From Caldithrix sp. (GTDB lineage Bacteria > Zhuqueibacterota > Zhuqueibacteria > Thermofontimicrobiales > Sulfurfontimicrobiaceae), in contig DYKB01000001.1 in the NCBI GenBank assembly GCA_020722815.1, positions 248,001 to 312,000 on the forward strand: a DNA stretch of 64,000 nt, written 5' to 3'. Each line of letters starts with the position of its first letter. The stretch's first letter is position 1. A model generated the notes under the pieces. That model saw only the letters and a program-made list of their open reading frames with translations, ran no database searches and was not told where the DNA came from. Made by a program: the position numbers and the translations under genes. Shown here one piece after another: positions 19,443 to 28,761 of the stretch.

Positions 19443-20062
19443 TTCGTTCTTCCCGGGCGATTTTTATCATTGCGCTAGCTACGACAGCCGCATCTATGGG
19501 CTTATATTTTTTAGGAATCAGAAAACCTAAATATTTATTGAGATATTTTGCTAATTCCTCTTGCGGTCGAAAATCATTTCGTGCCCCTAATAAAAGTGAT
19601 GGACGAAAAACAGACGGCCCCGGATAGCCAAGTTTATGGAGTGCTTCTTCCTTCACCTTTCACTCGACGGTAAAAAATACTGGATTTTGAATTAGCCCCC
19701 ATTGAGGTTACCACTAAATAATGTTTTGCGCTATTTTGAAGCCCGATTTTGGCAATTTCAAGTGGATAGTTAAAATCAACCTGATAAAAATTTTCTTTTG
19801 TTTTGGCGATTTTCATCGTGGTACTAAGGGTACAATAAATATGATCCGCCTGTATCAAATGCTGGTAATCCCCAATCCGGGTAAAATCAATCACCTGTTG
19901 ATTTAATTGCGGTGAAGGTGCTGAAAAGTTTATTTCACGTCGGGTTAGAATGGTAACCCGATTATCGAAATCACTCTTTAAAAGCAGATTGAGACATGCT
20001 GATCCCACCACGCCTGTCGTGCCAACCAGTAAGGCCGTTTTTCTCTCCCGCATTATCGTCAC
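19372..20062 (-). pseudogene. Frameshifted NAD(P)-binding oxidoreductase (HTATIP2-like)
   Basis: Two reverse-strand ORFs (20062-19634 and 19656-19372) join into one Rossmann protein of about 230 residues. The first has the dinucleotide loop LVGTTGVVGSACL and the family segment HYLVVTSMGANSKSSIFYRRVKGE. The second continues EEALHKLGYPGPSVFRPSLLLG and ends with FESDEI. Homologues read roughly RVKGExEEAL, so a one-base insertion or two-base loss near 19650-19656 splits the gene. The family resembles human HTATIP2/TIP30 and bacterial NAD(P)H-binding proteins. It is either a recent pseudogene or a sequencing error. The 3' neighbour is the CxxCxxCC gene. Confidence 0.85.
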
Positions 20063-20252
20063 CCGATAAATTTTAGATTTTCATTCGGATAAAATGGTTG
20101 ATATAAATAAGTGCTAAAATAAAAAAAACTCAGTAAACAAGCAAGCATAATTTAAAAAATCTTATTAAACATGTAAATCAATTTTACGTACAACCAATCA
20201 AATTTAACTGACGATGATCGAATTAAAAAAATTTTGATTTTATGGATTTTTC

Positions 20253-20281
20253 TTGATCTTCAACTGTAGATTGATTAAAAT
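20253..20281 (+). promoter_or_regulatory. Predicted promoter before zinc-ribbon gene
   Basis: TTGATC and TAAAAT with a 17-base spacer, in the AT-rich divergent gap between the frameshifted oxidoreductase and the zinc-ribbon gene, 35 bases before the ATG. Prediction only. Confidence 0.4.
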
Positions 20282-20315
20282 AATATTATTGGCTCATAAT
20301 GAAAGGAGTTAATGA

Positions 20316-20525
20316 ATGGAAAATCTTAATTTTCAATGCGCGAAATGCGGCCATCGTGAATACGAAATCGATGAATTCCGGGCTACTGGCAGTTTTTTGA
20401 CCAAAATTTTTGATGTTCAGAATCAAAAATTCACCACGATTACCTGTACCCGGTGCCGTTATACCGAAATTTATAAAGCGGATAGCAGTATGTTGGGTAA
20501 TATTTTTGATTTTTTCACAAGTTAA
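20316..20525 (+). CDS. Small zinc-ribbon protein
   Basis: Protein of 69 residues with two CxxC pairs (FQCAKCGH at the N-terminus and TCTRCRYTEIY near residue 47) that should hold one zinc ion. It matches the short nucleic-acid-binding-like zinc-ribbon family PF09855 in size and pattern, including the GSFLTKIFDVQNQKF middle. The ribosome site is strong (AAAGGAG, six to seven bases before ATG). The role is unknown. The following methyltransferase gene is 89 bp downstream on the same strand. Confidence 0.8.
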   Translation: MENLNFQCAKCGHREYEIDEFRATGSFLTKIFDVQNQKFTTITCTRCRYTEIYKADSSMLGNIFDFFTS

Positions 20526-20614
20526 TCTAAGGCTGCTACTCAATTTTTTATCGAATTTAGATTTCATTAAAATTAAACTCACTAAGTGGTTTCTCAAAAG
20601 GAAGGATTTCGATA

Positions 20615-21421
20615 ATGCATCAATATGTGCATGGCTATTCTCTTCGTGAAACACAGCGACTCAATGAACAGTCCCTTATCCTCGAAGAATTGCTCCATAG
20701 CGATACAGCATACCCGTCCGGCAGTTTAATTCTGGAAGCAGGTTCTGGTGTTGGCGCACAAACGGCAATTCTCACCCGTAGAAATCCTGGAATCGAAATA
20801 GTTTCAATTGATATCTCTCAGGAATCCCTGATTAAAGCTTCAGCATCTGCAAAGATATTTAATCAAAACGCTTATCACTCCCGAAGTAATATCCATCAGC
20901 TCCCCTTTGCGGATGAAATTTTTGATCATATTTTTATCTGCTTTGTGCTGGAGCATCTGGAAATGCCTGAAAAAGCCCTTCTCGAATTAAAAAGGGTGTT
21001 AAAACCAGGCGGAACCCTGACAGCGATTGAAGGCGATCATGGCGCCTGCGTCTGGCATCCAGCGACCAAAGAATCACTTGCGGTCTGGCAGAGTATGATC
21101 CAATCGCAATTTCAACTGGGGCATAATCCCCTCATTGGCCGGGAATTATATCCGCTGCTATCAAATGCCGGCTTCGCGGTAAAAAGCGTTGTGCCGAAAT
21201 GGGTCTATACGGATGCCAATAATCCGACCTTGATGGATGGTGTCGTCAATAAAATCATCGTTCCCATGATCAAAACGGCCCGCCAGCAATCTCTCGCTCT
21301 TGGCTTAATTGATGAAGTCACCTGGGAAAAAGGGATTGCTGATTTGACTACCTCCGGAGTTCCACCAAAGGGGACGTTTTTTTATTCATGGTTTAAGGGT
21401 GTTGGGGTGAAAAAAAATTGA
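20615..21421 (+). CDS. Class I SAM-dependent methyltransferase
   Basis: Methyltransferase of 268 residues. Motif I is LILEAGSGVGAQTAIL near residue 40, motif II has VSIDISQESL, and motif IV/V is FDHIFICFVLEHLEMPEKAL followed by RVLKPGGTLTAIEGDHG. This is a Methyltransf_11/UbiE-type fold used for small molecules. The substrate is not shown by the sequence or the neighbours. The ATG at 20615 is preceded by AAGGA. It ends 187 bp before the convergent PPAT-like gene. Confidence 0.9.
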   Translation: MHQYVHGYSLRETQRLNEQSLILEELLHSDTAYPSGSLILEAGSGVGAQTAILTRRNPGIEIVSIDISQESLIKASASAKIFNQNAYHSRSNIHQLPFADEIFDHIFICFVLEHLEMPEKALLELKRVLKPGGTLTAIEGDHGACVWHPATKESLAVWQSMIQSQFQLGHNPLIGRELYPLLSNAGFAVKSVVPKWVYTDANNPTLMDGVVNKIIVPMIKTARQQSLALGLIDEVTWEKGIADLTTSGVPPKGTFFYSWFKGVGVKKN

Positions 21422-21608
21422 TTTGCAATTAGCTGGGGTAAATTTCTGTTTTGATGGGGTAATTTTATATCAGCCATAAGTAAAAATGGTGTTTCTTTTA
21501 AAAATTATAAGTTTAAAATAAATAAAATGTTAAACTCATTTTTTTGAACAATACAACCTGGTATAATTATTGTGATATGTTGATTGGTTTAAAAATGTAT
21601 TTTGTCGA

Positions 21609-22109
21609 TTAGAATGATAAGACAGGAAAACCGAGCGATCTTGGATCACTTGTTTCAAGCGTATGGTAAATTGTGGAACATAAATTCGGAATAATTTTTT
21701 CAAATCTAGGCTTGACAATGACATTCATTTCAAATTTGCCCAATTTTTTTCTTTTTTCATTTATATCGTTAAATAAAAAAACATAGTCTTCCGATGTTAT
21801 AGTTTTCGAAATATCATTTTGAATACAGAATTCACGGATTTGGTCTAATGAGTTGAGTGGAAAAATTGTAAATTCATTAGAAAAGGAATTGGCTTGAATA
21901 AAATTTCTGATCTTTTGCTCTCTTTGTTGATAAGGCTCGATCTGGTAATTTTTCGCGTGTTTGATATAGTCATCTTTTGAAAGAAATATATATATTTTTG
22001 AAGCGTTTTGAAAAGAATATTTTATATATTCCTGGTGACCAAGATGAAATACATCAAAAGTACCACCAATGACAGCGCTATCATTGGTTTGACTAATTGT
22101 CTTTTCCAT
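21609..22109 (-). CDS. Archaeal/eukaryotic-type phosphopantetheine adenylyltransferase homologue
   Basis: Nucleotidyltransferase of 166 residues. The N-terminal VIGGTFDVFHLGHQEYI contains the HxGH motif of the superfamily. The remaining body fits COG1019 (archaeal and eukaryal PPAT) better than bacterial CoaD: after YIKHAKNYQIEPYQQREQ there is TSEDYVFLFNDINEKRKKLG, resembling the SEET...IN.iR...G region of that group. The window also contains a normal bacterial coaD (48 kb), so this gene is either a second PPAT or a related cytidylyltransferase-like enzyme with another substrate. It is divergent from the first GAF kinase with a 110-bp gap. The assignment is by motif reading only. Confidence 0.65.
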   Translation of the reverse strand: MEKTISQTNDSAVIGGTFDVFHLGHQEYIKYSFQNASKIYIFLSKDDYIKHAKNYQIEPYQQREQKIRNFIQANSFSNEFTIFPLNSLDQIREFCIQNDISKTITSEDYVFLFNDINEKRKKLGKFEMNVIVKPRFEKIIPNLCSTIYHTLETSDPRSLGFPVLSF

Positions 22110-22219
22110 GAGAATGCTCCTGTTTAATTTTGAGCGCGTTTGAACTTGTATTTATCCTGGCTTAAACATGAGCGAAATTTTTACTAATAATTGCAAAATT
22201 AATACCAAATATCATTTTA

Positions 22220-25141
22220 TTGGCAAAATTAACTGAAGAAATCATAATAGAAAAGTTACACGGTCCCATTTATCAGGAAAAAATTATGAATTCAGAACTG
22301 GGCAGCTTAATTCAAATTGAACAATTATTACATGAAGATATTTTTGATACAAGTAATGTATTTAAAAAAATTATTGAATGTGCAGTGACATTAACCGCCG
22401 CGTATTGGGGCTGTATATACCGTTATGACGCCAATAATGATATTCTCGATTGCAGAGACAGCAGACTTTGTGAATCAATAAAAAATGGGAATAATAGATG
22501 TATTCTTTATTTATCAGACGACGATGATTTTATTGTTCAATTATTTAAAAATAAATCGGCAGGTATAAATGAGAATATTAATAAAACGAACCGTATTATC
22601 AACCTGGAAAATCGTCTGGGGATAAAGATTAAATCTGAGATAGGTATCCCTCTAATCGGGAAAGCTAAAAAAAAGATAGGGATTCTTGTACTTTATAGTG
22701 ATCAAAAATCAAATTTTACCTCCAGTCACATCGAACAATTGACGATTATAAGCGATTTTGGAATGTCTGCCTTTCAAAATTCCAAAATTATTCGTAAATT
22801 AAAATTGTTATCCGAAGCCAGTGATGAATTATTAAAAGAAGATGAAAATAAAAATCTGGATGCTAAATATGATTTTATTGTTGAAAAAACGCTTGATATT
22901 CTTGATGCTGAATTATGTACGTTATTTTTAAGAGATAAAAATGAACTTGTGTTTCATACATCTTATTCAAAAGGCAATGGGGATCAAATAAAAAAAAGAG
23001 AGAAAAAAAATATTCGGGTGCCAATCGTCTCAGGAATAAGGACCGGACACACTGGTGATATTGGCTTCCATAAAAAAGTTTATAACAAATTTGGTGAAGA
23101 GCATCGTAATTATCCTGCGGCCAAGGATCCTCACGATACTGGGTGGCTTCCGTCAAAATTTAATTATTCTGAACTGGCATATCCGATTTTAGATGAGAAA
23201 GAAGAACTTCTTGGCCTGATTCTCGCCTATAATAAGTTAGACGACAATGGTAAGCCCTTTAAAAAGGTAGGCTTTTCTAAATCGTATGATGAACCCTTCA
23301 TGAAAATTCTCACTACCAAGTTGCTCATCTCTATTAAAAATGCAAATTTAATCGCTTCGAAGGATAAGGTGATTAATGAATTAAAAGCATTGGGTAAAAT
23401 TCAGGAGACCATAACAACCAGTTTAGATTTGAATAAAATATTGGAATCCGTCTTAGATGTTGTGGTTAACACCCTTGGATTTCATTATGCAACAATTTCA
23501 AAGGTTGATTACACTAAAAATCAAATTGGGACCATTAGCGGATTGAATGTGCCATCAGAACTCATTCCGGTTGCCTGGCATTTATTGGATAGCAATGATA
23601 TCCAGGCATGTGTCGTCCGAAATAAAAAAATTGAAAAGTTAGATGGATGGGATGAACGGTTGGACCGGGATATTTATGAAAAATTTGGCCATGAAAATTT
23701 AGTCCGGATTTATCTCCCCATCCTGATCTGGGATACAGTCTTTGGTACCCTTGAATGTGGATATTATAAAACCAGCCGACAACAGATTTCCGACGAAGAA
23801 GTTGAAATATTAAAAAAAGTCGTGAACCTGGCGGGAATTGGATTATCACAGGCTTCCCTACAAGATGCCCAGGAAGAGTTGGTAAATCAACTACAGGCAC
23901 TTAATCAGGCTACTATCTATATTCAAGCGGCTCAAAATGTTGATGAAGTTGAAAAACAGATTTTTAAGAGTCTGGAACAAATTGGCTATTCCAAAGGAAT
24001 GCTTTCTTTAGTAAATAAAACGAAGGGGATTATTGAAGGCCGATATGCTTTAGGTCAAAATTGGCAATCAATTACTAATATGACCAAGCGTGATCTCGCC
24101 GGAAACGATATTTTAGCAATTTCATTACGTGAAAAACGTTCACTGCTGAGTAAAGTCTGTTTTACTGATCATCGGTGTAATACCGAAGCCATCAAAATGG
24201 CGAATATTCGTTCTCAATATGTCATTCCTTTATTCAGTAAGGAAGAACCGCTCGGGACCATTCAAATCGATTTATCGGATATGCAGGGACTGGTCAAAGG
24301 GCCTGAAGATTTCTTAAAAAGCCGAATGGAGGTTCTCGAGACCTTTGCCCGCCAGATTGCCATCGCCATTCGAAATGTTCGGGACCGGGAGATTATCAGT
24401 CTGCTGGAACAAACGTTAATGGAAACCGCTCATGAATTTCGGAGTCCATTGCATAATATTTTAACGCAGGTCGGGAGTTTGAAATATATTTTAGATAAAG
24501 AAACGAAGCAGGACAAAGAAATTGATGAAATTTTAAAAGTCATTGATGAAGAGGCCTCGCGTGCCAGTAAGCAGATGGATAATACTTTATTATATTCAGA
24601 TCGTTCACGTGGACTGATGGGATTTAATTTTAGTGAAGGTTTTATTCAGGATTTAATTCAGCAATGTGTGAGTTGTCATCGTTTACGGGCGTTGGAGCGC
24701 GGCATTTCAATCATTACCAAAGATAGTATTAAGAAGTTGCCGGTTTTTAGATTTGATAAAACAAAAATTGAACAGGTTTTAAATAATTTGATTGATAATG
24801 CGGTTAAATATTCACATTTTAATCGTTTTATTCAAATTCATGGATTTGATGATGGAACTAAAATTCATATTGAGATTTTGGATAAGGGACAGGGAATTCC
24901 AGAGGCGGAATATGATAGTATTTTTGAAGGATTTACGCGTGGGAGTGTAAAAGATAAAATACGATATATTCCCGGTACCGGATTGGGATTGAGAATTTCC
25001 AGGGAAATTGTTCGCGGGCATGGTGGGGAAATAAAAGTGAAAAGTACCCCGTTCTTAGACGACCCAAAGAAACGAATGGACTATGATGGGTATGATACCA
25101 CTTTTACAATTATCTTGCCCAAAAAACCGAAGGGAGAGTAA
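22220..25141 (+). CDS. Soluble GAF-domain histidine kinase 1
   Basis: Kinase of 973 residues with no signal peptide or membrane helix, so cytoplasmic. There are four GAF-like modules at about 30-185, 210-375, 395-550 and 565-720. The dimerisation/phospho-acceptor helix has His 738 in ETAHEFRSPLHNIL, followed by the ATPase domain: N box NNLIDNAVKY, G1 DKGQGIPEAEY, and G2 GTGLGLRISREI. The GAF domains differ in sequence, so several ligands or partner signals may be integrated. Start is a TTG. The receiver protein follows after only 3 bp, and together they look like a phosphorelay pair. Confidence 0.9.
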   Translation: MAKLTEEIIIEKLHGPIYQEKIMNSELGSLIQIEQLLHEDIFDTSNVFKKIIECAVTLTAAYWGCIYRYDANNDILDCRDSRLCESIKNGNNRCILYLSDDDDFIVQLFKNKSAGINENINKTNRIINLENRLGIKIKSEIGIPLIGKAKKKIGILVLYSDQKSNFTSSHIEQLTIISDFGMSAFQNSKIIRKLKLLSEASDELLKEDENKNLDAKYDFIVEKTLDILDAELCTLFLRDKNELVFHTSYSKGNGDQIKKREKKNIRVPIVSGIRTGHTGDIGFHKKVYNKFGEEHRNYPAAKDPHDTGWLPSKFNYSELAYPILDEKEELLGLILAYNKLDDNGKPFKKVGFSKSYDEPFMKILTTKLLISIKNANLIASKDKVINELKALGKIQETITTSLDLNKILESVLDVVVNTLGFHYATISKVDYTKNQIGTISGLNVPSELIPVAWHLLDSNDIQACVVRNKKIEKLDGWDERLDRDIYEKFGHENLVRIYLPILIWDTVFGTLECGYYKTSRQQISDEEVEILKKVVNLAGIGLSQASLQDAQEELVNQLQALNQATIYIQAAQNVDEVEKQIFKSLEQIGYSKGMLSLVNKTKGIIEGRYALGQNWQSITNMTKRDLAGNDILAISLREKRSLLSKVCFTDHRCNTEAIKMANIRSQYVIPLFSKEEPLGTIQIDLSDMQGLVKGPEDFLKSRMEVLETFARQIAIAIRNVRDREIISLLEQTLMETAHEFRSPLHNILTQVGSLKYILDKETKQDKEIDEILKVIDEEASRASKQMDNTLLYSDRSRGLMGFNFSEGFIQDLIQQCVSCHRLRALERGISIITKDSIKKLPVFRFDKTKIEQVLNNLIDNAVKYSHFNRFIQIHGFDDGTKIHIEILDKGQGIPEAEYDSIFEGFTRGSVKDKIRYIPGTGLGLRISREIVRGHGGEIKVKSTPFLDDPKKRMDYDGYDTTFTIILPKKPKGE

Positions 25142-25144
25142 AAC

Positions 25145-25561
25145 ATGAAAGTTAAAACGTTGTTCGTTGAGGATGAGAGCCGGGGAGTTCAACCTTATTT
25201 CCGGGCTCTGGAAGCGAAGGGATTTGACTGTGTTTTGGCAAGAAATGGAGATGAAGCAATCGACTTGCTGGCGAAGGACCATTTTGAATTGGTATTGATG
25301 GATGTAATGTTTCCTTCCGGAAAAAATTTAGGTGATTCAACGCCATCAACGAAGTCCGGATTAAAATTCTTAGAAATGATTCGGCAAGGTCAAATTAAAA
25401 AAGAAATCGCGAATATTGATGTCATTGTCCTTACGGCAGTTCTTGATGCACAAATCGAAGCTCAAATCAAAAAATTAGGTGTAGCGGTCTATTTAAAAAA
25501 ACCTATCGCTTATCAAAAAGTTATTGAAGCCTTTTGTAAATTAAAAAATGTACCACTTTAA
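25145..25561 (+). CDS. CheY-like receiver protein 1
   Basis: Single receiver domain, 138 residues, no output domain. Conserved residues are visible: acidic pair in FVEDE, phospho-acceptor Asp in LVLMDVMFP (about residue 55), Thr in VIVLTAV and Lys in VYLKKPI. An extra loop of about 15 residues follows the Asp (PSGKNLGDSTPSTKSG). It sits 3 bp behind kinase 1 and 15 bp before kinase 2, so it is probably phosphorylated by one of them, perhaps carrying phosphate between them. Confidence 0.92.
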   Translation: MKVKTLFVEDESRGVQPYFRALEAKGFDCVLARNGDEAIDLLAKDHFELVLMDVMFPSGKNLGDSTPSTKSGLKFLEMIRQGQIKKEIANIDVIVLTAVLDAQIEAQIKKLGVAVYLKKPIAYQKVIEAFCKLKNVPL

Positions 25562-25576
25562 TGGCTTGAATCGTAT

Positions 25577-28324
25577 ATGAGTACTAAAATTGAAAAATAT
25601 CCTGAGCCGCTCCATTTTCTTCTTCAGAACGGCTACAAATTATTCCTCACGAATTTAAATTTTCTGAATGTTTATGAAGCAATTGCAGAAATTTTTTTTG
25701 ACTTTTTAGCAGAATCTGAAATCTGTATTGTTTCGCTGGTTGAGCCGGGGCAGAATGATTTACGAGTTGTATGGAAAAAAGGAATTGGCTCGCTGTCTCA
25801 TACGAATATTCAGTTGGAAAATACGCTTTCAGGAAACGCCGTACAGGCGCGGCAACTAAAGTTTAGTAATAATAGTCTTCATCATTTTGATTATCTCAGC
25901 GATGAAGTTGCGACCTTTCGAAATATTAAAAGTCAAATTTCAATTCCGCTCTTAAATGCGAATCAGGTAATGGCGGTTGTCAATTTATATTTATCGGACG
26001 AGCAGCTACTTGACAATGATCATGAAAAGACTTTGCAAATTCTGGCCATGCAGTCAGCTTATGTAATTCAGCAGGTGAATCACCAATTAAATGAAAATAG
26101 TACCCTTCATGATGTTGTACAGATTGATGAGTTTGCGAAAGCGCTATCCAATATTCTGGACGTCGATCTGCTTTTAAACAAAGTTTTGAACATTGCAAAA
26201 GTAATCTGTAATGCCGATATTGTCAGTATTTGGTATCAAAATGTTACCACCCGAAAATGGGAACGAAAATATCTGGGAAATTTGAAGGATTCAACTGCGA
26301 AAGTACCTGATATACAACGGGGTGAGGGCATTATTGGTTATGTGTTTAAATCGAAAAGATCTTATTTAACAAATGATGTGACACAGGATCCGCTCTATTT
26401 CCACTCCTGGAAGACAACAAAATCCGAATTAACCATTCCACTCTTATTTTCCAATGAAGTCAAGGGCATTTTAAATATTGAAAGTTCCCGGATTCATGCT
26501 TTCTCAGTTCGGCATGAAAAAATGTTATCTTTACTGGCCAGTCAGGTGGCGATTGTACTTCGGGATGCTCAATTATCCAAGATTGCAGAGTCAAGAACCT
26601 GCCAGGTAATTGTTTTGAAGGAGATTAGCGAGGCTTTAAGCCATCAAAAAAGTCTGGATTCTGTTTTGGCCAAAATTGCGAAGGAGTGTTATCATCAGAT
26701 TGGCGGCGGAAAAAGAACTGTTTATATGATGTTGATTGATAAGGTACGAAAGTTATTGGATGTAAAAGTTACCTACGGTAATTTAACGGAAGAAATTCCA
26801 AAAAATTTAAAGATAACTTTTTCGAACCGAAGCATCGTTTCTGCTGTTGCGCAATCCGGAGTAGAAAAAATTGTTAATGATGTAACGCAAGACCCGGATT
26901 ATATGCAAGTCATTTATGCTACCCGTTCAGAAATTTGTGTTCCGATACTTTTCAGAGATGAAGTGATTGGTGTTATTAATGTGGAAAGTGCAGAAACAGG
27001 GGCGTTTTCTGAAAAAGAACTGGAATTATTACGGAATTTTGCGGATCAAGCGGCACTGGCTATCAAAATTGCCGAGCTTTATGAAATCCGTCTCAAACAG
27101 CTTGAGGCCTTACTTCATACGGGTAATAAAATCCGTTCAGGATTAAATGTTAATGAAACGCTGCAAACGATTGCAACAGAAGGATTAAATGCCATTGGAC
27201 CTGAAAACCGGATACTTTATATTCAAATTTATGATTCATTAAAAGATGAACTCGAAATAAAGTGTGTTGAAGGAATTCAAAATAAAAACAAGTATTTGGG
27301 AAAAAAAATTCCTGCCGAAGCTGGAATCTCCGGGTGGGTTTTTAAAAATCAGGAATCCTATTTATGCTCAGACGTTAAATCAGATGATAACTACTGTGAG
27401 CTTAATTCTGATGTAAAATCGGAACTATGTATCCCCATTTTATTTCAGAATCAGGTGATTGGTTTAATAAATGTCGAAAGCTTGATTGAAAATGATTTTG
27501 GTCAAAATGAAATTGAAATTCTGCAAGGATTGGCAAATCAGGCTGGGGTTGCCCTTCAAAATACACAGCTTAATGAAGAATTAATTCATATCCAATTAGA
27601 ACTCACGCAAGCCTGGGATTCGATGATTTTGGGGGAAATTTTGAGTGGTTTGACCCATGATATCCGTTCGAATACCGCGCTGATTTCAGGCGAAATTCAG
27701 TGGATGCGCCGTTTGCTGGATAAAAAAGAATTAACCATTGGATCTTTGGGTGAATATCTGACCACGATTGATTTTTGTCTGGCTAAAATTGAAGAGATAA
27801 CATCTGAGTTTAAAAAAAGAATTCACAAGCAAGCCCCTGAGTATATTCCTATTAATCTTGGGGATTTAATACGCAAAGTTATTTCATTGCTTTCCGGAAA
27901 GGCGCAACGTCATCAAATTCATTTTGAAGTCGATTACAAAAATTTGAATTTCAAAGCCGAAGTTGATGAATTAAGAATTTTACGTGTATTTCAAAATATT
28001 TTGTTCAATGCGATTGATGCCATGCCAGGGGGTGGGCTGGTTCAAATTGTAGCAAAGAAATATCCGGATGATTTTGAAATCCAATTTATCGATAAAGGTC
28101 AGGGTATTTCTGCGGAGAATTTGTACCGGATCTGGGATAATTTTTTTACAACCAAAGAAAAAGGGACTGGATTGGGATTGGGAATATGTAAACGAATTAT
28201 CCAGATGGAACATCATGGTTCAATTCAAATTCAAAGTACTGAAAATGTGGGAACAACCGTAATAATAAAATTACCATATCAACAAAAAAATAATAAATGT
28301 GGGGTGATAGAATGGACTCTATAA
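25577..28324 (+). CDS. Soluble GAF-domain histidine kinase 2
   Basis: Cytoplasmic kinase of 915 residues with no membrane segment. Four GAF modules lie at about 20-170, 185-335, 345-500 and 510-675. The last three share a recurring ending with SELCIPILF.N.VIG.INVES, so they probably arose by duplication. The phospho-acceptor is His 694 in SGLTHDIRSNTALI. The ATPase domain has NILFNAIDAMPGGG, DKGQGISAENL and GTGLGLGICKRI. The H-box follows a NtrB-like style (THDIRS). Its 3' end overlaps the next receiver gene by 13 bp. Confidence 0.9.
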   Translation: MSTKIEKYPEPLHFLLQNGYKLFLTNLNFLNVYEAIAEIFFDFLAESEICIVSLVEPGQNDLRVVWKKGIGSLSHTNIQLENTLSGNAVQARQLKFSNNSLHHFDYLSDEVATFRNIKSQISIPLLNANQVMAVVNLYLSDEQLLDNDHEKTLQILAMQSAYVIQQVNHQLNENSTLHDVVQIDEFAKALSNILDVDLLLNKVLNIAKVICNADIVSIWYQNVTTRKWERKYLGNLKDSTAKVPDIQRGEGIIGYVFKSKRSYLTNDVTQDPLYFHSWKTTKSELTIPLLFSNEVKGILNIESSRIHAFSVRHEKMLSLLASQVAIVLRDAQLSKIAESRTCQVIVLKEISEALSHQKSLDSVLAKIAKECYHQIGGGKRTVYMMLIDKVRKLLDVKVTYGNLTEEIPKNLKITFSNRSIVSAVAQSGVEKIVNDVTQDPDYMQVIYATRSEICVPILFRDEVIGVINVESAETGAFSEKELELLRNFADQAALAIKIAELYEIRLKQLEALLHTGNKIRSGLNVNETLQTIATEGLNAIGPENRILYIQIYDSLKDELEIKCVEGIQNKNKYLGKKIPAEAGISGWVFKNQESYLCSDVKSDDNYCELNSDVKSELCIPILFQNQVIGLINVESLIENDFGQNEIEILQGLANQAGVALQNTQLNEELIHIQLELTQAWDSMILGEILSGLTHDIRSNTALISGEIQWMRRLLDKKELTIGSLGEYLTTIDFCLAKIEEITSEFKKRIHKQAPEYIPINLGDLIRKVISLLSGKAQRHQIHFEVDYKNLNFKAEVDELRILRVFQNILFNAIDAMPGGGLVQIVAKKYPDDFEIQFIDKGQGISAENLYRIWDNFFTTKEKGTGLGLGICKRIIQMEHHGSIQIQSTENVGTTVIIKLPYQQKNNKCGVIEWTL

Positions 28325-28704
28325 AGGGGAAAAAATTTCTTATCATTAATGATGATCCAAAATTAAGCGCCCAAATGGAGCGCTGGCTGGCAGTTGAAGG
28401 GGGGATTATTACCAAAACGCTGACGGGTGAAGAAGGTGTTGGATTGGTTAAAAAAAATTGTTATGATTTAGTACTTTTAGATTATAATTTAAAGAAGGAA
28501 AAGAGCGGCACCAAATACGCCAATGACTTTATTCCTTCAATTAATCAAGAAAATCCGTATTGCCCGATAGTGGTGACTTCGGCGACTGATGAAAAAATTC
28601 CTAATTTATCATCCCGGGTTTCCCGGACTTTATTTGTGAATCGTCAATTCTGGAATGAATTTATTCCAACGCTGGAAGATGTTTTAAAAAACAAGTTGAT
28701 TTAA
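28312..28704 (+). CDS. Degenerate receiver protein 2
   Basis: Single receiver-like domain of 130 residues from the favoured start at 28312. The track's start (28297) is 15 bases earlier, but GGGGTGAT lies right before the second ATG. The acidic pair (IINDDPK) and the phospho-acceptor Asp (LVLLDYNL) are present. The conserved lysine of the KP motif is not: the region reads TLFVNRQFW. Loss of that lysine usually impairs the switch, so this may be an altered or pseudo-receiver. It follows kinase 2 and precedes the NtrC-type gene. Confidence 0.82.
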   Translation: MDSIKGKKFLIINDDPKLSAQMERWLAVEGGIITKTLTGEEGVGLVKKNCYDLVLLDYNLKKEKSGTKYANDFIPSINQENPYCPIVVTSATDEKIPNLSSRVSRTLFVNRQFWNEFIPTLEDVLKNKLI

Positions 28705-28761
28705 GTAAAATTATTTCAGTGCGTTATAGTTTCTCAATAAATTCGATAGGGGAGTTCCTAA

